From Morella rubra (lineage: Eukaryota; Streptophyta; Magnoliopsida; Fagales; Myricaceae): a stretch of 64,000 bases of DNA. Below, piece by piece: positions 43,734 through 54,600 of the stretch. A program made the translations under genes and the position numbers. The notes under the pieces are model-generated. The model searched no databases and was not told the origin of the DNA. It saw nothing but the letters and a program-made list of their open reading frames with translations. The stretch covers positions 11,066,764-11,130,763 of the forward strand of contig CM025852.1 of NCBI GenBank assembly GCA_003952965.2. Reading direction: 5' to 3'. Position 1 is the first letter of the stretch, and each line of letters opens with the position of its first letter.

Positions 43734-44265
43734 TCTCTCTCTTTCTCCCTTTCTCCAGCCTAGCCCTCTTCTCTCTCTCTCTATCTCTCTTTTACATGAC
43801 TAACTTTACAAATTGGTGTGTGCATGTGTTGTCATGCCAAAAAGTAGGCTTTTGTACTACTTTGCCTTCCAACAGAATTTGTCTTTTAACTATTCTAGTG
43901 TGATTTCTTTTAAGGAGACTCAAGTCAATATTTGCAACGATGCGTGTGAGAGAAAAAGTAGGTGGAATATGGGACACAACAACCACGTCCAAAAAAGAAG
44001 AAGAAGAGTCGTGTTTTCTGCTACCTTCAAAACTAGGAAAGGATAAACGTGCATCTTTCTCTATAGTACGCAGCACTCAGAACTATTTGCTTCTATCTTT
44101 CGTCGTCGGTGTGTGTTCACGGTCGATCTTCGCAGGCAACAAGTACTACTCATTTGTTTCTAGGTTTATAAGTTTTTCTTAACTTGTGGACTTGACCAAG
44201 AGATTTTGGTCATTATTTTTGGTTCTTTCCTACCTTTGCAGCCTAGAGGGTACTAGGAGGCGCGG

Positions 44266-44406
44266 GGGGCTTAAGTCCCCCTCCCAAAAGAATCTTTCAT
44301 AAAGAAATAAAAATCTTCGTATTTTTTCGAATTTGTAACCAGTCAAAAGGTATTTTTATATACTTCCCTTAATTTTAATTCCTCGTTCCGTCTCACTTTG
44401 AGGAAC
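44266..44406. mobile_element. Same short insertion in copy C
   Basis: About 141 bp, very similar to 39348-39490, at the same place in block C. Its target duplications have decayed (AGGCGCGG versus AAACATTG). Shared position means it was inserted before A and C separated, or was copied with the block. Confidence 0.75.
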
Positions 44407-45055
44407 AAACATTGTAGGTGACTAGAAAACGGATGCATTTTGTGGCGACATCTAGTGCAGTTTTGCTTGCTCCATGTTGGTGTCATGGTCGATGCCAATA
44501 GAATACTATAAAGTGCTAGTAATTAATGGAGCTAATGATGTGAAATGTGAACCATCATGTGCTAAATGACAAAGATATAATGGCACCCTAATACTTTATA
44601 CAATTTGAAAATATAATTTTGATCTTCTTACTCTAGCAGGGAGAGAGATGTAAATGTACCAACTCCCTAGGAGTCGAGGTAAAAGGTTATCGCTTTTGAT
44701 TTTATTGTCTTCTTAGGATATCACCTGTAGAATGTAGAGTTTGTCACGTAATACTATAAGGGAAAAGCCTATAAGGTAAAAGTTTGTTTAGATTTTGCCA
44801 GAATGAAAGATTGCTTTTCATTCTTTCATTCTGTCAGCTTGCTTCACTTTATTTCATCGTGTTCACCAACGGCAACTACGAGTCATGGAAGGAGATGAGC
44901 CAATCTTTCATTTTGTCATGCTTTTTTTTTTTAACATCTCAGAATCTTTTCTCTTTGAGACCCAATCTTTTCCCTTTCTTATTTACCAACGTGGTAGTTC
45001 TTCTAGCCATGCAGGGTGACAACCATGTGTCACAAGGAAGTTGATGAGCTGAGGT

Positions 45056-45064
45056 TATAAAAAG
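45056..45064 (+). promoter_or_regulatory. TATA box of the receptor-like pseudogene (copy C)
   Basis: TATAAAAAG in GAGGTTATAAAAAGCCC, followed by a CT-rich leader (about 45075-45140) ahead of the coding remnant. Confidence 0.65.
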
Positions 45065-45287
45065 CCCATCCTCCCTCTCTTCTCATACACCAAAGAGCTT
45101 CTCTCTCTTCCTCTCTCTCTCTAGAATTTTGTCTCCCTTCTTTGAGCATTTAAGTTATGGAATTAGTGGGTGATTATAACATAACTGAATCTAGCTGTAT
45201 ATCAATTATAGTTGTCAACGGCTTGGCCTTTAGTCCAGTCTCTAATGTGGGTTTTACTCAATTTTTGTGCAAATTCATGGGCACAAA

Positions 45288-46709
45288 GGTTGCTTGGAAA
45301 AAGAGAGGATGGGTCTGCTAAACTTGAAGAAAAGATTTATAAAATCTCATTCTTACCTCTACGGTTTTGCCTTATGGATTGAGGACTCAGAGTGAGTGTT
45401 GTGCTTAGGAGCGGATCACTTGCGACTCCACCACGGGCTGCGTGATAAAATTGTCGCTCAACAATGGACAACAAGAACCTTTATCCTCTCAACTAGATCC
45501 TTATTTCTTTCCAGAAGGTCATCATCATGTCCACAGAATAGATGAGACTCCTAAGGATGGGTGGTTGTTGAATGCGTCACTATTTCTACCATTCAAAGAG
45601 CTAAGGAGTCTTGATTTATCCAACCATTACATTTGTGGCTGGGTAGCAAAAGAAGGTACGTTTTTACTGCCAACTTCTTCTTTTAAACACCATGTCCTAC
45701 CCCCTCCCTCCTTCCTTCTCTTCCCTTTTTGTCTCAATCCCAAAAGAGGTAATGTTGATTTATTTTAGGATGGATGTGATTCGAAGTAATACCATATATA
45801 TATCAAATATAATCTATACCATGGTATAGTCTCTCACCAAGAGTACGATAGATCTAAATCTCTTTTGTTTAGCTGCATTAAAAAGTCTCAAATTTAAATG
45901 TCTAGATATAAAATGCAAAAAGTTTCTCAGCTTTCAGTTCTTAAGGAACAATGTTTTGAAAAACTTTTTACCGAGTTCTATACAAGTACGTCGATCCTAA
46001 TCACATATGGTGACAAAATTCTATGGAAAATTGGAGTACATGCGTCATTTTTGAAATAAGCTAGATTTGAACTTAATTTGAACTTTTAATTATCATTTGC
46101 AGGATTTGAAAAGATTGAGGAATTTGGAAATATTGGACCTTAGTTTTAACTTCTTCAATGACAGTGGTATTCTACAATCTCTTGGTGCTATCGCATTTCT
46201 CAAGTCTCTGGGTCTCTCTAACAATATCTTGGAAGGATACTTTCCTACGAAAGGCAGTATTTTCTAGCTTAATTTTTTTTCTGGGGGAATTTGCAGCTCC
46301 GACCTAATTTATATTTTGATATTGTTAATTTTGTGATGCAGAGTTAATTGGACTGAGAAACTTGGAGGAGCTAGATATAAGAGACAATTATTACAATGGT
46401 TGCCTTCCAATGCAAGGCAAGTGTTCTATTTACAATTGGATATGAAATAACTCTTTTTTACCAATATTTCTAATAAATGGGTTAGAATCATATATCTATA
46501 TATGTATGTTGTAGTTAGGCTGAGAAGCATGCAAATGAATTCTAAACAGATTTACTTCGGGCTCGGGAATTTTCTTGCAGGTTTTAAAAGGCTATCGGTA
46601 TTAAGAAAATTGGAGATACTGAACCTCCAAGGGAATAAGTTTGAGGACAACATTATATCTTTTATAATTGCACTTACCTCCCTTCGAACTTTAAGTATTG
46701 CTGCTGGAG
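45288..46709 (+). pseudogene. LRR receptor-like protein gene, truncated 5' pseudogene
   Basis: Exon 1 (45288-45655) has the N-terminal cap CLEKERMGLLNLKKRFI, then, after a frameshift, SECCA, a TAG stop (45406-45408, where relatives have W), ERITCDSTTGCVIKLSLNN and FLPFKELRSLDLSNHYICGW. Exon 2 (46103-46253) gives LRRs (RNLEILDLSFNFFNDSGIL, LKSLGLSNNILEG), with a one-base shift near its start. Exon 3 (46342-46416) and exon 4 (46581-46709) give one LRR each (LRNLEELDIRDN; LRKLEILNLQGNKF). Introns lie between LRRs, and two donors read GC. This layout is that of Cf-9-like receptor proteins, surface receptors in defence or development. No signal peptide is seen, and membrane and tail parts are gone. 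It is broken, hence a pseudogene. Confidence 0.85.
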
Positions 46710-46791
46710 GTATTTTATATACATATACTTGTCCATATGCCAATTATTATCTTTTTTTCTTGGCATATGCCAATTATTATCATTTGTCTTA

Positions 46792-46995
46792 CATGGCATT
46801 CATTACAAAAATTTTAACTCTCCAAAATTTTATCATCATCCAAAAATTTCTCTTTCCTCATTTTTTCACTAACTCCTATAAACTTTTTTACTTTTTCACT
46901 AACTCCTATAAACTTTTTTACTTTTTCACCAACTCCCATACTCAAATTTTTAACCACCCTAAAATTTTGACAAAATTTTGTTTTCAAATGCCATG
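46792..46995. mobile_element. Tourist-like MITE (204 bp)
   Basis: Starts CATGGCATTCATT and ends AATGCCATG with about 50 bp of imperfect inverted repeat. A 3-bp TTA duplication (46789-46791, 46996-46998) fits the PIF/Harbinger group. Confidence 0.7.
46861..46950. repeat. 30-bp tandem repeat, three copies
   Basis: TTTTTCACTAACTCCTATAA followed by ACTTTTTTAC repeats twice exactly and a third time with changes, inside the MITE. It creates the long but meaningless frame at 46502-46999. Confidence 0.85.
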
Positions 46996-47009
46996 TTAAT
47001 TATATCGCC

Positions 47010-49740
47010 AAAGGTAATTAATCCCCTCCTCCTTAAGTTATCGATTGTTAATATTTTCCCATGAGCAGTCTCCCACACAAAGAAAGATACTCTCGAAGGA
47101 ACATTTGTCCTCCAAACCCAACGCCATAGAAAGGAAACAGCAAAATTGTAACGTCCCGAACCCCAGCGGTTAAGGGGTTACTTTTATGCGTAAAACTAGT
47201 AAAAATCGGCAAAAATTAAGGGGTAGAAATCAGTTATTACAAAATAAACAATCTTAATAACAAATTCATGTTTAAAACTTGAAAACAATTGGATAAAAAA
47301 AATTCATTTAAAACTCTTTAAAAACAGAAAAATAACAAAGAAAACTCTTAATCTAATTGAAATCTAAGCCTTCTCTCAGCTACCCACCCTGGCATCATCT
47401 AACACGACTCTTGGTACGCTCCTAAATATCATCCGAAATGAGAGAACAGATAATGGGTGAGTTCGACAACTCAGTAAGCAAAATCATTATGCTAAGGTGC
47501 ACTTCATGAGCCACATTTAAGAAGTAAAAGTCAACAGAAAACTGTAAATCTCAATTCAAATAACATATAACTATAACTGTAAAACAACTTTTATCTTTCA
47601 TAACAATACTATAGAAAATCCCTTTGGCAATAACTATGGGTCACGTTTACCCCATGACAGGGTTGTGCAGTCCGAAGACTCCTTGCATATTCGTTGTACC
47701 AATTGCTGTAACTTTGAACTCTAGGCCTCAACGTTTACTTGGCATCTTTCTCTTCTTTTCATGAAAATAATGCACAAATCTTAAATAATAATGAACATTA
47801 AAAGCTTTGATTTAAACACTGAAAACATTATGTAAAATCATTGAACATAAAAATAGGCTCATGTTTACACATTTCATATTATAATCTTTGACAATTTTAT
47901 CATAAATTAATGCACATAAAACTCTGAGGGTTTTCAATAAAATGTACAATTTTCAAATATCACCTCGGTCTTTTAGGAAAATCTAGCATAATAACCTTGC
48001 TTACCTCGTCCTTTATAACACTTGAACCCTTTATCAATTAACCTCCAAGACCTCAAGAAACCAAACTAGAACCTTCGAAATACGCTTAATTTCTCATTCT
48101 CTTAATCAATACACATCGCAGAGACTAACAAAGGATTTATAAAAAGACTAATTGCAACCCTATTTAAAGAAGGACTCTAAATATGAAAAGATGATAAGAT
48201 TAGGTTGCTATCCATTTTAAAATTCAAACATATTCTAGAAGTATCCAAATTCAAAACTTTAAAAATTTAAAGAGATAAAGATAAAACATTACTTCTTCAA
48301 ATTTCAAACACTTTTAAAAAGATAACCTTTTCAAATCAAATCAACATTTTTAAACTTTAAACACTTTTAAAACAAGATAACTTTTTCAAATAATTCAAAA
48401 TTCGAAACCCAATAAAAATACTATTTTATTAATAAGAAGAAAATCCGAAGTGCTACAAGAACCACACGCAAGGAAGCCATACATCGACTTAATCGAGAAA
48501 GCATCATTCTTAGAACCCAACCAGTGCATCTTATCATCATCTCTTCTTCTTAACACCTTCAAATAAAGTAATGAGAAGAAAGTCAAAAATTTATTCAACT
48601 CCCAATCATTGACAGTTCTGGCAAACTAAACATATCCAAACTAAATTTCCGAAACCTCCCTCTAAGCAATCTGCCACCAAAAATTTCTTTACACCAAGAT
48701 AATGAAAACAATAAAGGAAAAATAAACCTCAAGTGTCTATCTCCATACCAACAATCATGTCAGGACTGAACTCTGAGACCAAATCCCACCACAAACTAAA
48801 TGTTCTCTCGGAAAAAAAAGTCCAACCATTACTAATGTGCTTCCATAGACTCACGCCATAAGAGTCATGGACTCAAAAGTATTCCAACCACCAACTAAGC
48901 TACCATACTTTTCCGAACGATAATCCTCCGTAAGCTATCTCTTTCTTTGAGTCATGGACTCAAAAGCATAATAGCAAGCACCGAAGGCTACGAAATTTGT
49001 TTGAATCCGCCCCACACAAAATTAGAGTGTCGTCTGCAAACAACAAGTGCGAAATACACACCCCTACTCCACTACCACCTCCAACATCAAACTCCATAAT
49101 GAAACCTCTCAAAACCAACTCCCTTGTCATTCTACTTAAAAGCTTCCATAATAATTACGAACAAAAGAGGTGAAAGGATAAATTTAGAGCAACCCACGAA
49201 AGCCATTAAACCTCAGGGGAACCCTTTATAATCATAGAAAACTTAACTGTTGAAATGTAAAAGTCAATTCACCTACACATTTTTTACCAAACACACACCT
49301 CCTTAAAAGGTACAACAAAAAGTTATAGTTTACATGATCATACACTTTATGGATATGTTACTTGCGTAACATACCTAGCTCATTTGACCTAAATCTTGAG
49401 TCAATGCATTCATTAGAAATCAGCACTGAATCTAATATCTACTTGCCCCTCACAAAGGCATTCTAGAAGGAGAAATTATCTTTTTTAGCATTATCTTCAA
49501 CATATTAGCCAACATCTTCACTAAAATCTTATAAACACCACCCAAAAGGCTAATAGGACGGAAAACCTTCAGCTTAACCTCTCCCAGCTTCTTCAGAATA
49601 AGAACAATGAAGGTAGCATTCGAACTTCTAACAAATTTCCCTTGCTGAAATAACTCATTGAAAATATACATAACATCTCTTTTAATCACCTCCCAACAAG
49701 ATTGGAAGAAAGCTAAAGAGAAACCATCTGGGTCCAGTGC
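47010..49740 (-). mobile_element. Decayed LINE of the same family as 58486-64000
   Basis: The zinc-binding region (47010-47146, then KMHWLGSKNDAFSIKSMYGF at about 48535-48475) and RT block (NATFIVLILKKLG, FRPISLLGGVYKIL, about 49622-49525) run on the minus strand in the order expected. Frames are broken throughout. An LTR-like insert (47147-48457) lies in the zinc-binding part. Both ends are lost. Confidence 0.8.
47147..48457. mobile_element. LTR-like insert beginning TGTAACGTCCCGAACC
   Basis: 1311 bp, with TG at the left and CTACA at the right, in the middle of LINE sequence that continues on both sides. The start resembles Gypsy LTRs in plants (from memory). No pol coding. The flanking 5-mers (AAAAT and AGAAC) do not match, so a clean solo LTR is not proven. 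Confidence 0.5.
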
Positions 49741-50103
49741 CTATCCCATTGAGAGTACAAATCACTTATAACTTTTCTGTCTAGAAGCACACTCAGGTTT
49801 AATGAAATGACCAACACAAACTAAAAATAACTACACAATGACTGATTTAATACGAAAAATACCTATAGACCATTTTGGGATCCATGAATACTATAAGAAC
49901 CACAAGAGTAATTAAGCCAATAATTTATACGTAATTGTAAACCTTCCGTAAGATCTATAATACTTATATGCACAATTTTTTAAGAATCTAAGAGTTTTAG
50001 ATTCAGAGTCCTAAACTTACCTTTTCTCAATAAATGTAAGCTAAAGAAGACTTCTATGAATAGAGGACAATATATTGCCATTTGAAGTTAATCTTTTTCT
50101 TTT
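49741..50103. other. Intergenic stretch
   Basis: AT-rich; nothing recognised beyond the broken LINE edge. Confidence 0.4.
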
Positions 50104-51327
50104 GGGAAAAATATGCTTTGCACCCCTATCTTCCAATTTTGTGACATTGAGCATGTAAAATTTCAATATTGGTCGATTTTCACTCCACAAGCCAATTGAC
50201 TGTTAAATGTGATGGTTAACTCTGTCACATGTCATCCAAATGATTTACACTCATTTGTTATGCTCATTTTACCTTTCCTTATGTCTAAATTGTCGAGAAC
50301 TTCTTGATCAAATCCAATACTCCAACACTTAGCCTCTTCTCCATTCTCGATTCAACACTCCAACACTTATGGTTCTCTTCGACATTCACCAATCGAATCT
50401 AGTTGAAATTGAACCTAGGAGGAACCCGAGAGGTATGTGAATCCTAAATTGAGTTATGGTGCCAAGGTTGGGCAAAGACCAGTCTAGAGACACCCCTTTG
50501 TACACATTTTCATATCCTCCCATTTAAATTGTGCTATCCCTAGAGAAATTCTTGGTAGCTTTCTTAATTTCATCAAATGTAAACTTCTCTAAAGTAGTAC
50601 TCTAATGGATTGACTCTAGGCTAGAGCCCAATTCTATCTCAATTTTACCAAGTTGTGCTCTATTCTTCTTTGTGTTCATGTTCAACCTCTTTCTTCTACT
50701 TCTTCGCCAAAAAAACCAAACTGCGCCAATCTGAAGTGAAATCTTGACACCATTATAATATATCAAGATCACCACCTTCCGCCGATGGCTTTTAATGCTT
50801 GAGAATGTGAAATCGAGGGAGAAGATTTAGCCTCAGTGTGTTTGGTATTGCATTTTGTGCTTAACATAAGAGGCACTTGGTAGGGTCCTTGTCAGTGGGG
50901 CTTGTTGAAGATGTTCATGCAACCCTTGACGATCTAGTTTGTCTAAAAGCTATAGGAGGAGTAGATGTCGACGTTGGGGATGAAATCGTTGATCAAGGCT
51001 TGGTAAGTGGACCAACAGGAGTTGGACGAGTTGAGCGAGAGAAGGAATGAGTTGGTGAGTGGAAGTTAATGGGACTCGACGAGTCAATGGCCTTAGCTTG
51101 TTTGTTTTATTTAGACTTAAGGAGGGCAAAATGGACATCACAAGTGAGAGTGAATCACGTGGATGACACGTGATAGATTTATTGTCACATTTAACAGTCA
51201 AATAGCTTTTAGGGTGCAAATCGACGAATATTTGAAATTTTATGGGTTCAATGTCACAAGATTAGAAGACAGAAGTGTAAAGTGTCAGTCCGTATAGTTG
51301 GGGATGCAATGTATATTTTTTATTTCT
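50104..51327. mobile_element. Element with about 190-bp imperfect terminal inverted repeats
   Basis: Left GGGAAAAATATGC...TTTGCACCCC...TTTTGTGACATTGAGC...TTGACTGTTAAATGTGA pairs, with gaps, with the right end. Target duplication is not clear. The interior has no transposase and no recognisable gene. Long arms suggest a Mutator-like non-autonomous element. Confidence 0.65.
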
Positions 51328-51609
51328 CTTTCCGTACTTAGTTAACCCTTTCTAAACGTAATTATTTACCTCGAATGCCAAAAAAAAAAAAAAAAAAAAA
51401 AGTGTAGAAGAACTGAAGATGTGCAGAACTCTTTTTGTCATTCGTATTGGAACTTCGACACGTGGATCCTCACAGTTTCAAATCCTCCTTTTCAAGAGCA
51501 AGAGGAAACAGAAGTCTCCAAGCGGGAGGGGGCCGTTCCATTCACTGTTTACTTCTGAGTACACAAGAGTGCCGGAAAATTTTGAACATTAATTCACTCT
51601 TCCTCGTCC
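51328..51609 (+). promoter_or_regulatory. Probable promoter and leader of PIGW
   Basis: An A-tract of 23 bases (about 51379-51401) lies 200 bp before the start codon. No TATA box was identified. The leader is likely about 51420-51609. Confidence 0.35.
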
Positions 51610-54600
51610 ATGGATTCGCTCCCAGACTCCTTCAATCCCAGCAAGCGCCTCAAAGAAGAGTTTCTCTCTCTCACTCTCTGTTTTCTCTTTCGATTTGTCC
51701 GAGTCCTCAACTTCTTTTTCTGATTTTATATATTGTTCGAGTTTTCAGATTCGTGAGCAACTTGACTGGATCTTCCATACTCGAAATCGTCGCTCTTTCA
51801 ACAAATGTCTCAGTAAGTCCTCTTATTTTTGTTTCATAGTCCGATCTGTATCCCATTCTCTCTACATTATTGCAAAAACTTATAATTGTGGCAATGATAA
51901 GGTTTCCTGATTACTGCTTTCAGATTCTGATTCTTCTGCGCCACTGTTTTGCCTCCAATCACCTTATCGGTAACGCCACTGACACTTTTGTGATCCCTTC
52001 AAGTTTTCTACAAATTTACTCTGTCCCATAGTTTTTGTACGTTTAAATTATTTAACTTTTCGATGAATATTTCACTGTCATTCACCTAGAACCACTGTAT
52101 ATAATATTGATTTTGCTTCAGACATCAACTTACTCCATGTATAGCGACTTGGTTCCCTGAGTTTTGAGTGCGGAACCACGTGATACTTGATATAGATATT
52201 GCGTTTGTTGTCTTAATGTTAATTTTACGTTTTCGATCTTGATGCTGCAGATGTGTCATTGAAGAAAAGTGATAATGAGATTGTTTGTTCTAAGGATTGG
52301 AGGGCTTACATGGCTTCAATGGCCTTTGACTTTCTCGTCATTGTTTTCCCTATGATCTTATTTTTGACTGTGAGTCTTCTCTTGTACTCGTGAAAACTAT
52401 TGTTTCAAGCTAGCCAATGTTCCTTTGGAGGGTAACATGCTATTATTCCAACTTTTCTTTGCTCAGGGTATGTGTTGCCTTTGTAGGACCACCAATGAGA
52501 ATTTTCTGTTGCATATATGCAACTTTTAATTATTTTTTTTTGTTATCATAAATTGACAGGTTCTAGCTGATTGGACATATCTGTGCACAGTTTTGTTGAC
52601 GATGTTACTGTTTTTAAGTATGGCAGCCAAAAGGTTAAACTTGTATGTGCATGCTACTCTGTTTTTTGTTTTTTACTGGGGAAATCATTTTATGTTACCA
52701 TAACCTGTTCTTTGAGCCATAAGGATATATTCGGCTTCTTTATTTCATATGCTAAGGAAAATTTGTTTTCTCTAAAATACAGATCTGGTTCTTATTCTCC
52801 TACTTTGGAAGGAGGAATCGATTCTCTTAGGACAATTATTTTGTCATACAGGTTTTCTGTGGTATGCAGTCCCAATTTATTTAGACACTTTGTTAATTTC
52901 TTATTGGGTTGATTATATTTCGTCTATCCAAATTATATTGTGACTCGTGGTTGAAATGATTTTGGGGCAGATGATTGTAACGTGCTTGAGTATCTTGGCT
53001 GTTGACTTTAGAATATTTCCCAGAAAGTATGCCAAGACTGAGACTTATGGTACTGGCTTGGTAGGCTATTGTTTTCATTGCTGTTATCAATTGTTTTTTT
53101 TATAATAGAAATCCATATAATTACTTTCATTTTAGTGTAGATTTATTTAGTTTGTTATTCTGGAGCACAGAACCTTTCAGGAAGAAGTCTCATATGATTT
53201 TTTTTTTTCTTCAAAGTCTCATAAGAATGTTTGATTGTGTGGACATGCATAATTTTATTCTTTGGAGAAGCCAATTGACCAATAAAAATTAGTTGGAGAG
53301 TTCTCTATGGTGTCCATCAAGTTTAAGAAGTTTTATTGTAACAAAGTGAAAATAAAGTGTAAATGATTTCTTATCTAATAAAGCATGCTTATTTGAAATG
53401 AGGGGAAAATGCACTTTTCACTCACAAACTACCACGTGTTTTGCACTTTGCACCCTAAACTAACACTTTTGAGATATTGTACCTACAAACTATCCATCTC
53501 TAATATATTGCACCCTCCATCTATATTTTTCCGTCAAATTGGACAAAAATTTACCCTTTTAATGCGAAATGTCAATTATGCCCTTAAAAAAATCAAATAA
53601 CAGGTTACCTTTACGGAGCGAAGCCCCCCATCTATTGCTTGGAATAACAACAAACTGAAAAAGTGTGCTTCAAGGGGGAAGGGGTCATGTTTTAAGGGAT
53701 AGGTTGGCACACCAAATTTTGGTCAAAGGTATGCTGTAATTCAGACACAAAAATCCCATTTTTTTTTATTAATGGCAAGGGTACGTGGCCTGCAATTTCC
53801 ATCAGACTCAACCAAGATAAATAACAAAGTGATTCATTTCCCTTAAAAGTCACATTTTACTTATAGATTGGCAAACAACGAATGGGTTTAATATAATATA
53901 CCTAAAACTAAAAGAGAAAACTCGTGATATTTTGCATTGAGCACCTGGTGTTACAGTTTGAATTGGGACTAAGCACATGGTACATCTAAAGTTCTTTGCA
54001 GCCGTCAGTTGCTTTGTCTTTGTATTTTATTCTTTTAAGCTCCTTCAAGTTGCTTGCTTTACAATTCTCTCTTACATTTATATGAAGACTATGAAGACTA
54101 AATGTTAGCCAAACTTATAGGAAATAACTTAACAGAAATGAAGTTCTTAATATGATTTTTGACATTTCAGCGTGGCCGAATATTTTGGGCATAAGTATAT
54201 ATCTCGATTTTGGAATACATAGTTTAGACTTTCATATTCCTCGTGTTTTCCTTAGTGCTTACAAATATCAGGTTGTAGATTCTCTCTCTCCCTTTCTCTG
54301 TCTCGCATATTTTTTATTTTCTTTTCACTTTGAACTCTACATATGCTATTTTGTTGGTGATTGTAGTAAGCTGAAGTTGTTCATTGAACTAATAAAATTC
54401 AAAATTTGATTTCATACCAGATGGATCTTGGTGTTGGCAGTTTTGTGCTGGTAAATTCATTAGTTTCACGACAAGCAAGAAATATCTCGTCTATGTAAGT
54501 CCTATTATGCTTTGCTTCCTCTGAGATGTTGGCACTAGCTTCTTGACATATAAATACATGAAGGAGAAACTTGGGCATCTTAACAGAAAACGGGTATCAT

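Larger units (their letters stand above)
41849..45095. repeat. Triplicated block, copy C, leading into the receptor pseudogene
   Basis: Same landmarks as A and B, interrupted by a CACTA-like element (42325-43733), and followed directly by the leader and coding remnant of the receptor-like gene. So the block is the upstream region of that gene, and A and B are duplicated upstream regions. Confidence 0.85.

Noticed and set aside
45159..45335. 58-residue frame beginning with ATG before the receptor remnant
   Set aside because: It has no signal-peptide character and is out of frame with the cap domain; it may be decayed first-exon or leader sequence.
46502..46999. 165-residue frame over the receptor exon 4 and the MITE
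   Set aside because: Only the exon 4 part is protein-like; the rest reads through an intron donor and the 30-bp tandem repeat.
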